This document shows positions 1-5,937 of a DNA stretch of 8,600 nt, in pieces. Position 1 is the first letter of the stretch. The number at the start of each line of letters is the position of its first letter. The DNA is from Clostridia bacterium (GTDB lineage: Bacteria > Bacillota_A > Clostridia > Oscillospirales > Acutalibacteraceae): NCBI GenBank assembly GCA_017529165.1, contig JAFXNY010000134.1, forward strand, positions 1 to 8,600, in the 5' to 3' direction. Below the pieces are notes generated by a model that was not told the origin of the DNA, ran no database searches, and worked only from the letters and a program-made list of their open reading frames with translations. A program made the position numbers and the translations under genes.

Positions 1-274
1 GCCCAAGGCTGACTTAGGCTTTGAAGAAGTTGCCGAAAAGATAGCCGCATACCGTGAGGTTGAATCGGTTTATCTTATGTCGGGCGGATATGACCTTAAT
101 GTTGTTGTAAAGGGCAAAACACTTAAGGATGTTGCACAGTTTGTTGCTCGTGAGCTTGCAACGATTGATTCGGTAACCGCTACCGCAACTCATTTTGTTA
201 TGAGAAGATATAAGGAAATGGATATTTGTCTTTTTGATGGTGAAAAGGATGACAGGGGGAATATTCTGATATGA
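1..274 (+). CDS. Lrp/AsnC family transcriptional regulator, C-terminal part (5' truncated by window edge)
   Basis: Only the C-terminal effector-binding (RAM/AsnC_trans_reg) domain is present; the frame is open from base 2 to the TGA at 272-274, so the DNA-binding helix-turn-helix lies outside the window. Visible family features are a segment resembling the RAM fold: an alternating helix, then VESVYLMSGGYDLNVVV with the conserved G-x-YDL turn, then a helix (LKDVAQFVARELATI) and a second strand (VTATATHFVMRRYK). The ATG at 77 lies inside this domain and is not the real start. The stop overlaps the aminotransferase start (ATGA, 271-274), which implies one operon and translational coupling. Lrp-type regulators sense amino acids, so this one plausibly controls the adjoining aminotransferase; that is inference. 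Its effector cannot be read from the sequence. Confidence 0.88.
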   Translation, partial: PKADLGFEEVAEKIAAYREVESVYLMSGGYDLNVVVKGKTLKDVAQFVARELATIDSVTATATHFVMRRYKEMDICLFDGEKDDRGNILI

Positions 275-1440
275 TAGATTATTCCCGTGTGCTAAACCGC
301 AAGGTTAGTGAGATAAAGCCATCGGGGATAAGAAAGTTTTTTGATATTGCCGCCACTATGGAGGATGTTATATCGCTCGGTGTCGGCGAGCCAGACTTTA
401 ATACCCCGTGGGTTGTAAGAAAAGCCGGAATAACATCGCTTGAAAGAGGAAAAACAAAATACACTTCAAACCGAGGCCTTATAAGTCTTCGAAAAGAGAT
501 TTCAAGCTATATCGGCAGAAAAACAGGCGTAGATTATTTGCCGGAAACACAAGTGCTTGTATCTGTAGGCGGAAGCGAAGCTATAGATGTTGCTGTAAGG
601 TCTTTGGTGTCTGACGGCGATGAGGTAATTATTCCGCAACCGAGCTATGTTTGTTATGAGCCAATAACTCTGCTCGCCGGCGGTGTGCCTAAAATAATAG
701 AAACAAAGGCGGAAAACGATTTCAAGGTAACTGCCGAAGAGCTTAAATCGGCTATAACGCCTAAAACAAAGGTTTTAATACTGCCGTATCCCTGTAACCC
801 CACCGGCGCCGTTATGGAAAGGGAAGATTTAGAGGAGATTGCAAAAGTTTTGCGAGGCACGGATATAATGATTATATCCGATGAGATTTATTCTGAACTT
901 ACCTTTACTGAAAGCGGACATACTTCGATAGCGAGCATACCCGATATGCGGGAGAGAACTGTTTTGGTTTCAGGTTTTTCAAAAGCATTTTCTATGACAG
1001 GGTGGAGGCTTGGATATGCATGCGGACCAGAGGAAATAATAACTCAGATGACCAAGATTCATCAGTTTTCAATAATGTGTGCGCCAACTACGGCACAGTA
1101 CGCCGCAATAGAGGCACTAAGGTCTTGCGATGACGCTGTAAATGATATGAAAGCGGAGTATGACCGCCGCCGCAAGCTTATGGTTGCCGGCTTTAACCGA
1201 ATGGGACTTACATGTCGTGAGCCTAAAGGAGCGTTTTATACTTTTCCGTCTATAAAATCAACAGGGCTTTCAAGCGATGAGTTTTGCGAAAGACTGCTTA
1301 AAAGCGAGCATGTTGCGGTAGTGCCCGGAACGGCATTTGGCCTCGGTGGAGAGGGCTTTATAAGAGCGTCTTATTGCTATAGCACAGAGCATATCATTGA
1401 AGCACTTGAAAGAATAGAAAGTTTTATAAAAAACATATAA
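271..1440 (+). CDS. Class I/II pyridoxal-phosphate aminotransferase (aspartate aminotransferase fold type I)
   Basis: A complete 389-residue enzyme of usual family length that transfers an amino group between an amino acid and a 2-oxo acid in the cytoplasm. Visible motifs in order: substrate-side loop SLGVGEPDF (35-43), the PLP-phosphate glycine region SVGGSEAID (98-106), PCNPTGA with N176 (174-180), SDEIYSEL with D204 that pairs with the PLP pyridine nitrogen, the Schiff-base lysine K238 in SGFSKAFSMTGWRLGY, and the carboxylate-binding arginine R365 in GFIRASY. All catalytic residues are intact. The ATG at 271 overlaps the upstream regulator's stop and has AGGGGGA at 254-260 as ribosome binding site. 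Substrate is not resolved: aspartate, alanine, aromatic or branched-chain amino acids are all possible for this subgroup. The Lrp-aminotransferase pairing is common in Clostridia and suggests an amino-acid-responsive unit. Confidence 0.95.
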   Translation: MIDYSRVLNRKVSEIKPSGIRKFFDIAATMEDVISLGVGEPDFNTPWVVRKAGITSLERGKTKYTSNRGLISLRKEISSYIGRKTGVDYLPETQVLVSVGGSEAIDVAVRSLVSDGDEVIIPQPSYVCYEPITLLAGGVPKIIETKAENDFKVTAEELKSAITPKTKVLILPYPCNPTGAVMEREDLEEIAKVLRGTDIMIISDEIYSELTFTESGHTSIASIPDMRERTVLVSGFSKAFSMTGWRLGYACGPEEIITQMTKIHQFSIMCAPTTAQYAAIEALRSCDDAVNDMKAEYDRRRKLMVAGFNRMGLTCREPKGAFYTFPSIKSTGLSSDEFCERLLKSEHVAVVPGTAFGLGGEGFIRASYCYSTEHIIEALERIESFIKNI

Positions 1441-1451
1441 GGAGTTTTTTT

Positions 1452-2021
1452 ATGAAAAAGTCACTTGTAGTAATTTTTGTTATAGTTTTTATAGTGGGCG
1501 TAATAGCCGGCTATACAGTCAGCAGTTACAATAGATTTGTATCAAGGCAGGAAGCGGTAAATACCGCAAAATCAAATGTTTCGGTACAGCTTCAGAGAAG
1601 AGCCGATTTGATACCTAACTTTGTGGCTACAGTAAAGGGATATTCTGATTATGAGCAGTCAACACTAACTGCCGTAACTGAGGCTCGTGCGTCTGTAGGC
1701 AAGGCACAAACAGTATCGGAAGTAGAACAGGCAAGTTCGGAGCTTGATAGGGCAATTTCGGTTTGGGTTAACGCTGTAACCGAGGCATATCCTGACCTTA
1801 AAGCTAACGCTAATTATGTAGCACTTCAGGATGAGCTTGCCGGCACGGAGAACAGAATTGCCACAGCACGCAAAGATTATAACGATACTGCAAAGGAATA
1901 TAACCTTAAGGTTCGCAGTTTTCCGTCAAACATAATTGCTTCTATATTCGGGTTTGATAGAGCCGAGCTTTTTGAGGCAGATACAAATGCAATGCAATCG
2001 CCGGTGGTAACATTTGAATAA
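1452..2021 (+). CDS. lemA: LemA family membrane-anchored protein
   Basis: A 189-residue protein of normal LemA length. It begins with a single uncleaved membrane anchor (about residues 4-22, preceded by KK), followed by a long helical extracytoplasmic or cytoplasmic domain. Family signatures are visible: SYNRFVSRQEAVNTA (25-39), the hallmark QLQRRADLIPN (46-56) leading into VKGY, VTEARA (75-80), EAYPDLKAN (111-119), and the terminal FPSN-IA-FGF block (157-168) followed by LFEAD. The start ATG at 1452 has AAGGAG (1439-1444) overlapping the aminotransferase stop at a spacing of seven bases, so it probably belongs to the same transcript. LemA function is not well established; family members occur beside TPM-domain proteins or membrane proteases, as here. 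Stop is TAA at 2019-2021, overlapping the next gene by eight bases. Confidence 0.95.
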   Translation: MKKSLVVIFVIVFIVGVIAGYTVSSYNRFVSRQEAVNTAKSNVSVQLQRRADLIPNFVATVKGYSDYEQSTLTAVTEARASVGKAQTVSEVEQASSELDRAISVWVNAVTEAYPDLKANANYVALQDELAGTENRIATARKDYNDTAKEYNLKVRSFPSNIIASIFGFDRAELFEADTNAMQSPVVTFE

Positions 2022-2835
2022 TAAGCGTATTTTAGAACGCCTTGCCGTATTTTTATTGGCACTGGCACTTTGCTTCGCTTGCGGTTGTTCGGAAAACGAA
2101 ATAAAAATACCGTCTCCCACCGAAGAGTTTTATGTAGGCGATTTTGCCGATGTATTAAGTGGCGATGATGCCAAAAGCATTTTAAGTGCCGGCGTAGCGC
2201 TCGAAAGGGCAAGCGCCCAAGTACTAGGCAGAGATGTAGGCGCTCAAGTTGTGGCTGTAACGGTAAAAACAACCGAGGGCGAAGAAATATCCGATTATGC
2301 TCTCGATTTAGGCAGGCAATGGGGCGTAGGCAACAAGCAAGACAACAACGGTATTGTTATTTTGCTTGCAACAGAGGACAGAGAGGTTTATGTCGCAGTA
2401 GGCTACGGCCTTGAGGGTGCTTTGCCGGACAGTAAAACTGGAAGACTTATAGACAATTACGGAATAGATTACTTTGCAGAAAATGAGTTTTCAGCCGGTA
2501 TGCTTAATCTCTACAATGCCGTAGTTCGTGAGGTCTATGCAGAGTATGGTTTGGATGTTCCCGAGGAAGTATCAGTACCTCAGCCGTACGGAAGTGATGT
2601 AGATTTCCAAAAGGTAGGCTATTCGTGGGCGGTCTTTTTGGTTGTCTTGATATGTTGTCTTTTAATAGGCAGGCGCTATGGGCTTTTTGTGCCGTTTTGG
2701 GTCTTCGGCGGTTCTTCAGGCCGTGGCGGCAGAGGTGGCTTTGGAGGAGGCTTCGGTGGTTCTTCCGGAGGCTTCGGCGGTTTTTCCGGTGGAGGCGGCG
2801 GCTTCGGCGGAGGCGGCGCCGGTAGAGGCTTCTAA
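2014..2835 (+). CDS. TPM-domain (YgcG-like) exported protein with glycine-rich C-terminal tail
   Basis: A 273-residue envelope protein. The start is a TTG at 2014: an in-frame TAA sits at 2008-2010 just upstream, and a later start would cut into the signal sequence. GGTGGT at 2003-2008 is a weak ribosome binding site, and the eight-base overlap with lemA suggests coupled translation. Residues 1-25 are a basic, then hydrophobic signal ending in CFACGC; C23 or C25 could be a lipidated cysteine, but neither is a textbook lipobox. The TPM domain spans about 38-175 (YVGDFADVLS; VVAVTVKTTEG; GRQWGVGNKQDNNGIVILLA; VYVAVGYGLEGALPD). A membrane segment follows at about 204-220, with more hydrophobic residues to 231, then a Gly/Ser/Phe/Arg tail from 232 to 273. 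Adjacency to lemA is recurrent for this family. Biochemical role is unknown; some TPM proteins are reported as phosphatases. Confidence 0.9.
   Translation: MNNKRILERLAVFLLALALCFACGCSENEIKIPSPTEEFYVGDFADVLSGDDAKSILSAGVALERASAQVLGRDVGAQVVAVTVKTTEGEEISDYALDLGRQWGVGNKQDNNGIVILLATEDREVYVAVGYGLEGALPDSKTGRLIDNYGIDYFAENEFSAGMLNLYNAVVREVYAEYGLDVPEEVSVPQPYGSDVDFQKVGYSWAVFLVVLICCLLIGRRYGLFVPFWVFGGSSGRGGRGGFGGGFGGSSGGFGGFSGGGGGFGGGGAGRGF
2746..2787 (+). repeat. Two-copy 21-bp tandem repeat in the glycine-rich tail of the TPM-domain gene
   Basis: Bases 2746-2766 and 2767-2787 are adjacent copies of a 21-base unit that differ at two positions (T2757/C2778 and C2762/T2783). They encode GGFGGSS and GGFGGFS. 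Because the period is a multiple of three, gain or loss of a unit would change tail length without a frameshift. A shorter related G-rich stretch continues to about 2832. Confidence 0.85.
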
Positions 2836-2842
2836 CAAACTG

Positions 2843-2871
2843 TTGCAAAAGTATTTGCGGTATGGTATTAT
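2843..2871 (+). promoter_or_regulatory. Sigma-A-type promoter ahead of the Wzz / BY-kinase genes
   Basis: TTGCAA (-35, 2843-2848) is followed after exactly 17 bases by TATTAT (-10, 2866-2871), and the -10 carries an extended TGG element at 2863-2865. It lies in the 68-base gap after the TPM gene, with an expected start near 2878 and a 5' leader of about 25 bases ending in a GGGGG ribosome binding site (2892-2897). No terminator hairpin is obvious between the TPM stop and this promoter, so read-through from upstream is also possible. No operator palindrome was seen. Confidence 0.7.
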
Positions 2872-2903
2872 GATGAGTGTGATATAAAAAGCGGGGGTTA
2901 ATA

Positions 2904-3632
2904 ATGCAGGATATAAGCATTTTAATTTTGTTCAAAATTGCCTTGAAAAGAATATGGGTGCTGATTTTGGCGTTCGTGGTTGCGGCAGCAGCAGTATTCT
3001 CGTATTGTGAGTTTATGGTTGTTCCGGTTTATGTTGCAAACTCCTCAATAATCGTTACAAACGGGGCTGTTGTTACTTCAGAAGGCGATGCCACTTCACA
3101 AAAGGTTTTGGGCTCTGATATACAGGCGTCTCTTTTGCTTGCCGATTCGGTTGTGGATATGCTCAAAACCCCCGATATATACAAGTATCTTGCAAGAAAA
3201 CTTGGTGGTGACATAGAGTATAAATATTTAATGGCAAGAACATCGGTGGCACGCAGAGGTCAAGATACGCTTTTTATTGATATTTCATATACGGATAATG
3301 ATCCACAGCAGGCGATAAAGGTTGCAAATCTTTTTGCTTCGGTATCTTGTGATTATGTTGCCGAGTTTATAAGTAAAGCCAATCCTAAAATTGTTTCAAG
3401 TGCAGATAAGGCGTCTCTTGTAGCCCCGAGAACTTTAAGGAACACCGTTTTAGCAGGGGCTGCAGTAGCGTTTGTGGTTTATGCCGTGTTTGTTCTATTA
3501 GAAATATTTAATAATACTGTTAAAGGTGAAGAAGACTTCGCCTCAAGATATAATATACCGCTGCTTGGCAGTGTTCCTGATTTTGAGGAAGCAAGGAAAG
3601 TAAAATCACGCAAGAAAGGGAAGTATTATTAA
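2904..3632 (+). CDS. Wzz/CapA-type polysaccharide chain-length modulator of a BY-kinase (YwqC/CpsC-like)
   Basis: A 242-residue membrane protein with the family plan: a cytoplasmic N-terminus, a membrane helix at about 17-38 (basic KIALKR just before it), an extracytoplasmic domain at about 40-180 beginning PVYVANSSIIV, and a second helix at about 181-201, then a cytoplasmic tail from EIFNNTVKGEED. In low-GC Gram-positive bacteria this protein lacks the kinase domain and activates a separately encoded BY-kinase through its tail; here the kinase gene starts on the last base of this one (TAATG at 3630-3634). The usual proline-rich stretch before the second helix is reduced to VAPRTLRN with one proline. 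The extreme C-terminus is basic and ends in two tyrosines (KSRKKGKYY). ATG at 2904 has GGGGG at 2892-2897. Function in capsule or exopolysaccharide control is inferred from family and partner. Confidence 0.92.
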   Translation: MQDISILILFKIALKRIWVLILAFVVAAAAVFSYCEFMVVPVYVANSSIIVTNGAVVTSEGDATSQKVLGSDIQASLLLADSVVDMLKTPDIYKYLARKLGGDIEYKYLMARTSVARRGQDTLFIDISYTDNDPQQAIKVANLFASVSCDYVAEFISKANPKIVSSADKASLVAPRTLRNTVLAGAAVAFVVYAVFVLLEIFNNTVKGEEDFASRYNIPLLGSVPDFEEARKVKSRKKGKYY

Positions 3633-4345
3633 TGGGGCTTTTTTCTAAAACAAAAACTGAAAACAACTATGCTGATATAAGCGTTCAAAGCAAGAGGATA
3701 CCGTTTGCTGTTGTTGAATCTTATAAAGCTATAAGAACCAACCTTTCATTTTTACTTTCCTCTGCAAAAGGCAATGTTGTAGCAGTAACATCTCCTAATT
3801 CAGGAGAGGGCAAATCTACAACTGCTGCGAATATGGCAATTGCCTTTTCGCAGCTAGGCGAGAAAGTGCTGCTTATTGATGCGGATATGCGCCGCGCTTC
3901 TCTTCACAAGAAGCTGAAAACTAATAATGGGGATGGACTTTCAAATGTTCTTGCAGGTATGGCAAAGGCGGAAGATTGTGTGCAAAAGATAAATGATAAT
4001 CTTTTCTTCTTACCGTCCGGCAGGATACCGCCTAATCCGTCTGAGCTTTTGGGCAATGCTTCGTTTGAAAAGCTTATAAAGTCAGTTTCGCCGTCATATA
4101 ATTGTGTCATAATTGATACACCACCAATGAATGTTTTGTCTGATGTGCTGATTGTAGCTCCTCATACGGCAGGAATAGTTTTGGTTGTTCGTGACGGGCA
4201 GACGCATAATGAAGATATTAAGCGTGTTATTGATTCTGCTCAGTTTGCTAATATTAAGATTTTGGGTGCTGTAATAAACGGAATAAAACAGTCAAGCGGT
4301 GGCAGCTCAAAGTATTATAAGAACCGTTATTTTAACAAAAATTAA
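3632..4345 (+). CDS. BY-family bacterial protein-tyrosine kinase (CpsD/CapB/YwqD-like)
   Basis: A 237-residue cytoplasmic P-loop kinase that autophosphorylates on C-terminal tyrosines and controls polysaccharide synthesis. Visible: the oligomerisation region ESYKAIRTNLSF (29-40), a conservative variant of ExxRxxR with lysine at 32; Walker A SPNSGEGKST with K61; Walker A' LLIDADMRR (80-88) with D83 and D85; Walker B CVIIDTPP with D162; and a short tyrosine cluster Y228, Y229, Y233 in SSKYYKNRYF. The Walker A' motif distinguishes it from MinD or ParA relatives. ATG at 3632 overlaps the modulator's stop by one base, with AAAGGGAAG (3615-3623) as ribosome binding site, so the two are translationally coupled. 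It is followed by an intrinsic terminator and then the matching phosphatase gene. No polysaccharide synthesis enzyme is encoded nearby. Confidence 0.95.
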   Translation: MGLFSKTKTENNYADISVQSKRIPFAVVESYKAIRTNLSFLLSSAKGNVVAVTSPNSGEGKSTTAANMAIAFSQLGEKVLLIDADMRRASLHKKLKTNNGDGLSNVLAGMAKAEDCVQKINDNLFFLPSGRIPPNPSELLGNASFEKLIKSVSPSYNCVIIDTPPMNVLSDVLIVAPHTAGIVLVVRDGQTHNEDIKRVIDSAQFANIKILGAVINGIKQSSGGSSKYYKNRYFNKN

Positions 4346-4350
4346 TTTAT

Positions 4351-4383
4351 AATCGGAAGATTCTCGCAGTCTTCCGATTTTTT
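4351..4383 (+). terminator. Intrinsic terminator between the tyrosine kinase and the phosphatase
   Basis: A perfect ten-base-pair stem pairs AATCGGAAGA (4351-4360) with TCTTCCGATT (4370-4379) around a nine-base loop, followed by a run of six T (4378-4383, the first two also in the stem). It begins six bases after the kinase stop. It probably ends or attenuates the Wzz-kinase transcript ahead of the phosphatase gene. Confidence 0.85.
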
Positions 4384-4399
4384 AACATAGGAGGTAAAA

Positions 4400-5110
4400 A
4401 TGCTTGATTTGCATACTCATATATTGCCCGGAGTTGATGACGGAGCAAAAACGATAGATGATTCTGTAAAACTGTTAGAACAGATGCGTGACCAAGGCGT
4501 AAGCACGGCGGTAGCAACCGTTCATTTTTACCCTACCAGTGCAGTTTTAGAAGACTTTTTAAAAAAAAGAGAAGTAGCACTTAATCTCTCTAATAGTGCG
4601 GCGGACAATTACGGAGTCAAAATACTTCCGGGCGCCGAGGTGCTCTATTTTGGCGGAATAGGAAAGTTTACAGGTATCAAGAAACTTACACTGGGCAGAA
4701 GCAAATATCTTCTTTTGGAGCTTTTAGGACTAAAAAAAATTGATGATAAGGTAATAAGGGATATCATATCAATTAAAGAGGAGCTTGGAATTACTCCTAT
4801 CATTGCGCATGTGGAGCGATATTGTAAATACAAAGGGTATAAAAAGCTTTTAACGGCGCTTGCAGAGAATAGGGCACTTTGCCAGATAAACGCAACATTT
4901 TTCTTAAAACGGGCAGAAAACAGAGCCGTAAGGAAACTGCTTAAAGCAGGACTTGTGGATTTTGTTGCGTCAGATTGCCATAGCCCTCAAAATCGCCCTG
5001 TCAGACTAAACGAGGCGTTAAAATTGCTCCGTGAGATATCCACGGAAGAAACGGATAAAATTATACAAAAAACCGAAAGGCTCGAAAAGGAATTGATTGC
5101 AGTTGATTAA
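4400..5110 (+). CDS. PHP-family protein-tyrosine phosphatase (CpsB/CapC/YwqE-like)
   Basis: A 236-residue metal-dependent phosphatase of the PHP fold, the expected counterpart that removes phosphate from the BY-kinase tyrosines. Metal-ligand motifs are all present: DLHTHILPGVDDG (H5, H7), H42 in ATVHFYP, E80 in GAEVLYF, E107 in LLLEL, H137 in IIAHVERY, and D192/H194 in VASDCHSP. The third motif differs from the ATPHH form I expect for YwqE: valine replaces proline and phenylalanine the second histidine, while the metal-binding H42 is kept. ATG at 4400 has a strong AGGAGG (4389-4394) five bases upstream, the best ribosome binding site in the window, just after the terminator. The gene ends inside the pgeF start region (14-base overlap), so it may be read with downstream genes as well as by read-through from the kinase. 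Confidence 0.93.
   Translation: MLDLHTHILPGVDDGAKTIDDSVKLLEQMRDQGVSTAVATVHFYPTSAVLEDFLKKREVALNLSNSAADNYGVKILPGAEVLYFGGIGKFTGIKKLTLGRSKYLLLELLGLKKIDDKVIRDIISIKEELGITPIIAHVERYCKYKGYKKLLTALAENRALCQINATFFLKRAENRAVRKLLKAGLVDFVASDCHSPQNRPVRLNEALKLLREISTEETDKIIQKTERLEKELIAVD
5085..5092 (+). promoter_or_regulatory. Ribosome binding site fixing the TTG start of pgeF
   Basis: AAAAGGAA lies within the 3' end of the phosphatase gene and ends four bases before TTG at 5097. A second in-frame TTG at 5103 is further from it, so 5097 is preferred. Confidence 0.55.
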
Positions 5111-5927
5111 AAGTGGGGCAGTTAACATAAGGCGGGTGGGTGATTTAGTATATATCACCTTTCCGAAGCTCGAGGCGGCAAAGGGTATTCGTCATATATT
5201 CTCAACCCGAAAGGGCGGTGTGAGCGGCGGCGTTTTTGGAGAGATGAACTTGAGTTTCAGAAACGGCGATAAAAGAGAAAATGTGGAAGAAAACTACCGC
5301 CGTTTGTGCAGTGCCGTAGGCATAGATGTAAATCATTTGGTTCTTTCTCGACAGACTCATACGAATAATGCTTTAATTGTAGGTAAAAGCGATTTGGGCA
5401 CAGGTTACAGCAAACCCGAGTTTAGTGATATTGACGGGCTTATAACAAACGAGTCCGGCGTTGCCCTTGTAACACAGTATGCCGATTGCACGCCTCTCCT
5501 TTTTTATGACCCTGTAGCGAGAGTTTGTGCCAATTCTCATTCCGGATGGCGTGGAACGGTGCAAAGAATAGGGGCAGTTACGGTAGAAAAAATGGTAAAC
5601 GAGTTTGGCTGTCGCCCACAAAATATTATTGCCGCAATAGGGCCCTGCATTTGCAAAAATTGTTATGAGGTAGATTTGCCGGTTTATGAAGAGTTTAAGA
5701 AAGTCGGTTTTGAGCTTAATAAAATATTTACTCCAAAACCGGATGGTAATCATTTTCTTCTCGATTTAAGAGAGGCAAACAGGCAGATATTGCTTGACGC
5801 CGGCATTGATGACAACAATCTTGATATAGCGGATATCTGTACTTGTGAGAACAGTGATTTTCTCCATTCGCATAGGGCAACAGGCGGTAAAAGGGGAAAC
5901 CTTGCCGCTATAATTGAAATGTATTAA
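5097..5927 (+). CDS. pgeF: Peptidoglycan editing factor PgeF (YfiH/YlmD laccase-domain, multicopper-oxidase-fold family)
   Basis: A 276-residue cytoplasmic protein of usual family length. The YfiH family includes enzymes acting on purine nucleosides and, as PgeF, proteins that prevent misincorporation of non-alanine residues into peptidoglycan precursors. Visible signatures: FSTRKGGVSGG (35-45) and MNLSF (50-54), then the metal triad H88 in SRQTHTN, C131 in ADCTPLLFYDP and H148 in NSHSGWRGT, followed by IGPCICKNCYEV (181-192) and the terminal block CTCEN-x4-LHSHRATGGKRGNLAAII (248-273). All are intact. The start is TTG at 5097 inside the phosphatase gene (14-base overlap). No in-frame ATG fits the conserved N-terminus better. 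The MFS gene follows ten bases later, so an operon is likely. Placement next to a tyrosine phosphatase may be chance. Confidence 0.95.
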   Translation: MQLIKSGAVNIRRVGDLVYITFPKLEAAKGIRHIFSTRKGGVSGGVFGEMNLSFRNGDKRENVEENYRRLCSAVGIDVNHLVLSRQTHTNNALIVGKSDLGTGYSKPEFSDIDGLITNESGVALVTQYADCTPLLFYDPVARVCANSHSGWRGTVQRIGAVTVEKMVNEFGCRPQNIIAAIGPCICKNCYEVDLPVYEEFKKVGFELNKIFTPKPDGNHFLLDLREANRQILLDAGIDDNNLDIADICTCENSDFLHSHRATGGKRGNLAAIIEMY

Positions 5928-5933
5928 GGGGGA
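5926..5933 (+). promoter_or_regulatory. Ribosome binding site deciding the MFS start
   Basis: AAGGGGGA overlaps the pgeF stop and ends four bases before ATG at 5938. It excludes the in-frame TTG at 5914 (eight codons upstream) as the start, since that codon lies in front of this site. Confidence 0.75.
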
Positions 5934-5937
5934 TAAT

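Noticed and set aside
1877..2272. Minus-strand open frame of 131 codons across the lemA/TPM junction
   Set aside because: Antisense to two well-supported genes, with no recognisable domain and unnatural composition.
2504..2935. Long minus-strand open frame rich in Arg, His and Leu
   Set aside because: It is the antisense of the glycine-rich tail of the TPM gene; the basic low-complexity product and lack of a ribosome binding site mark it as a shadow.
4348..4353. TATAAT just before the kinase terminator, as a promoter for the phosphatase
   Set aside because: No -35-like hexamer lies 16-18 bases upstream and there is no TG extension; the sequence is simply AT-rich. A start near 4360 would skip the left arm of the hairpin, which is attractive but unsupported.
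5373..5753. Minus-strand open frame of 126 codons inside pgeF
   Set aside because: Antisense to the conserved metal-site region of pgeF; no family features.
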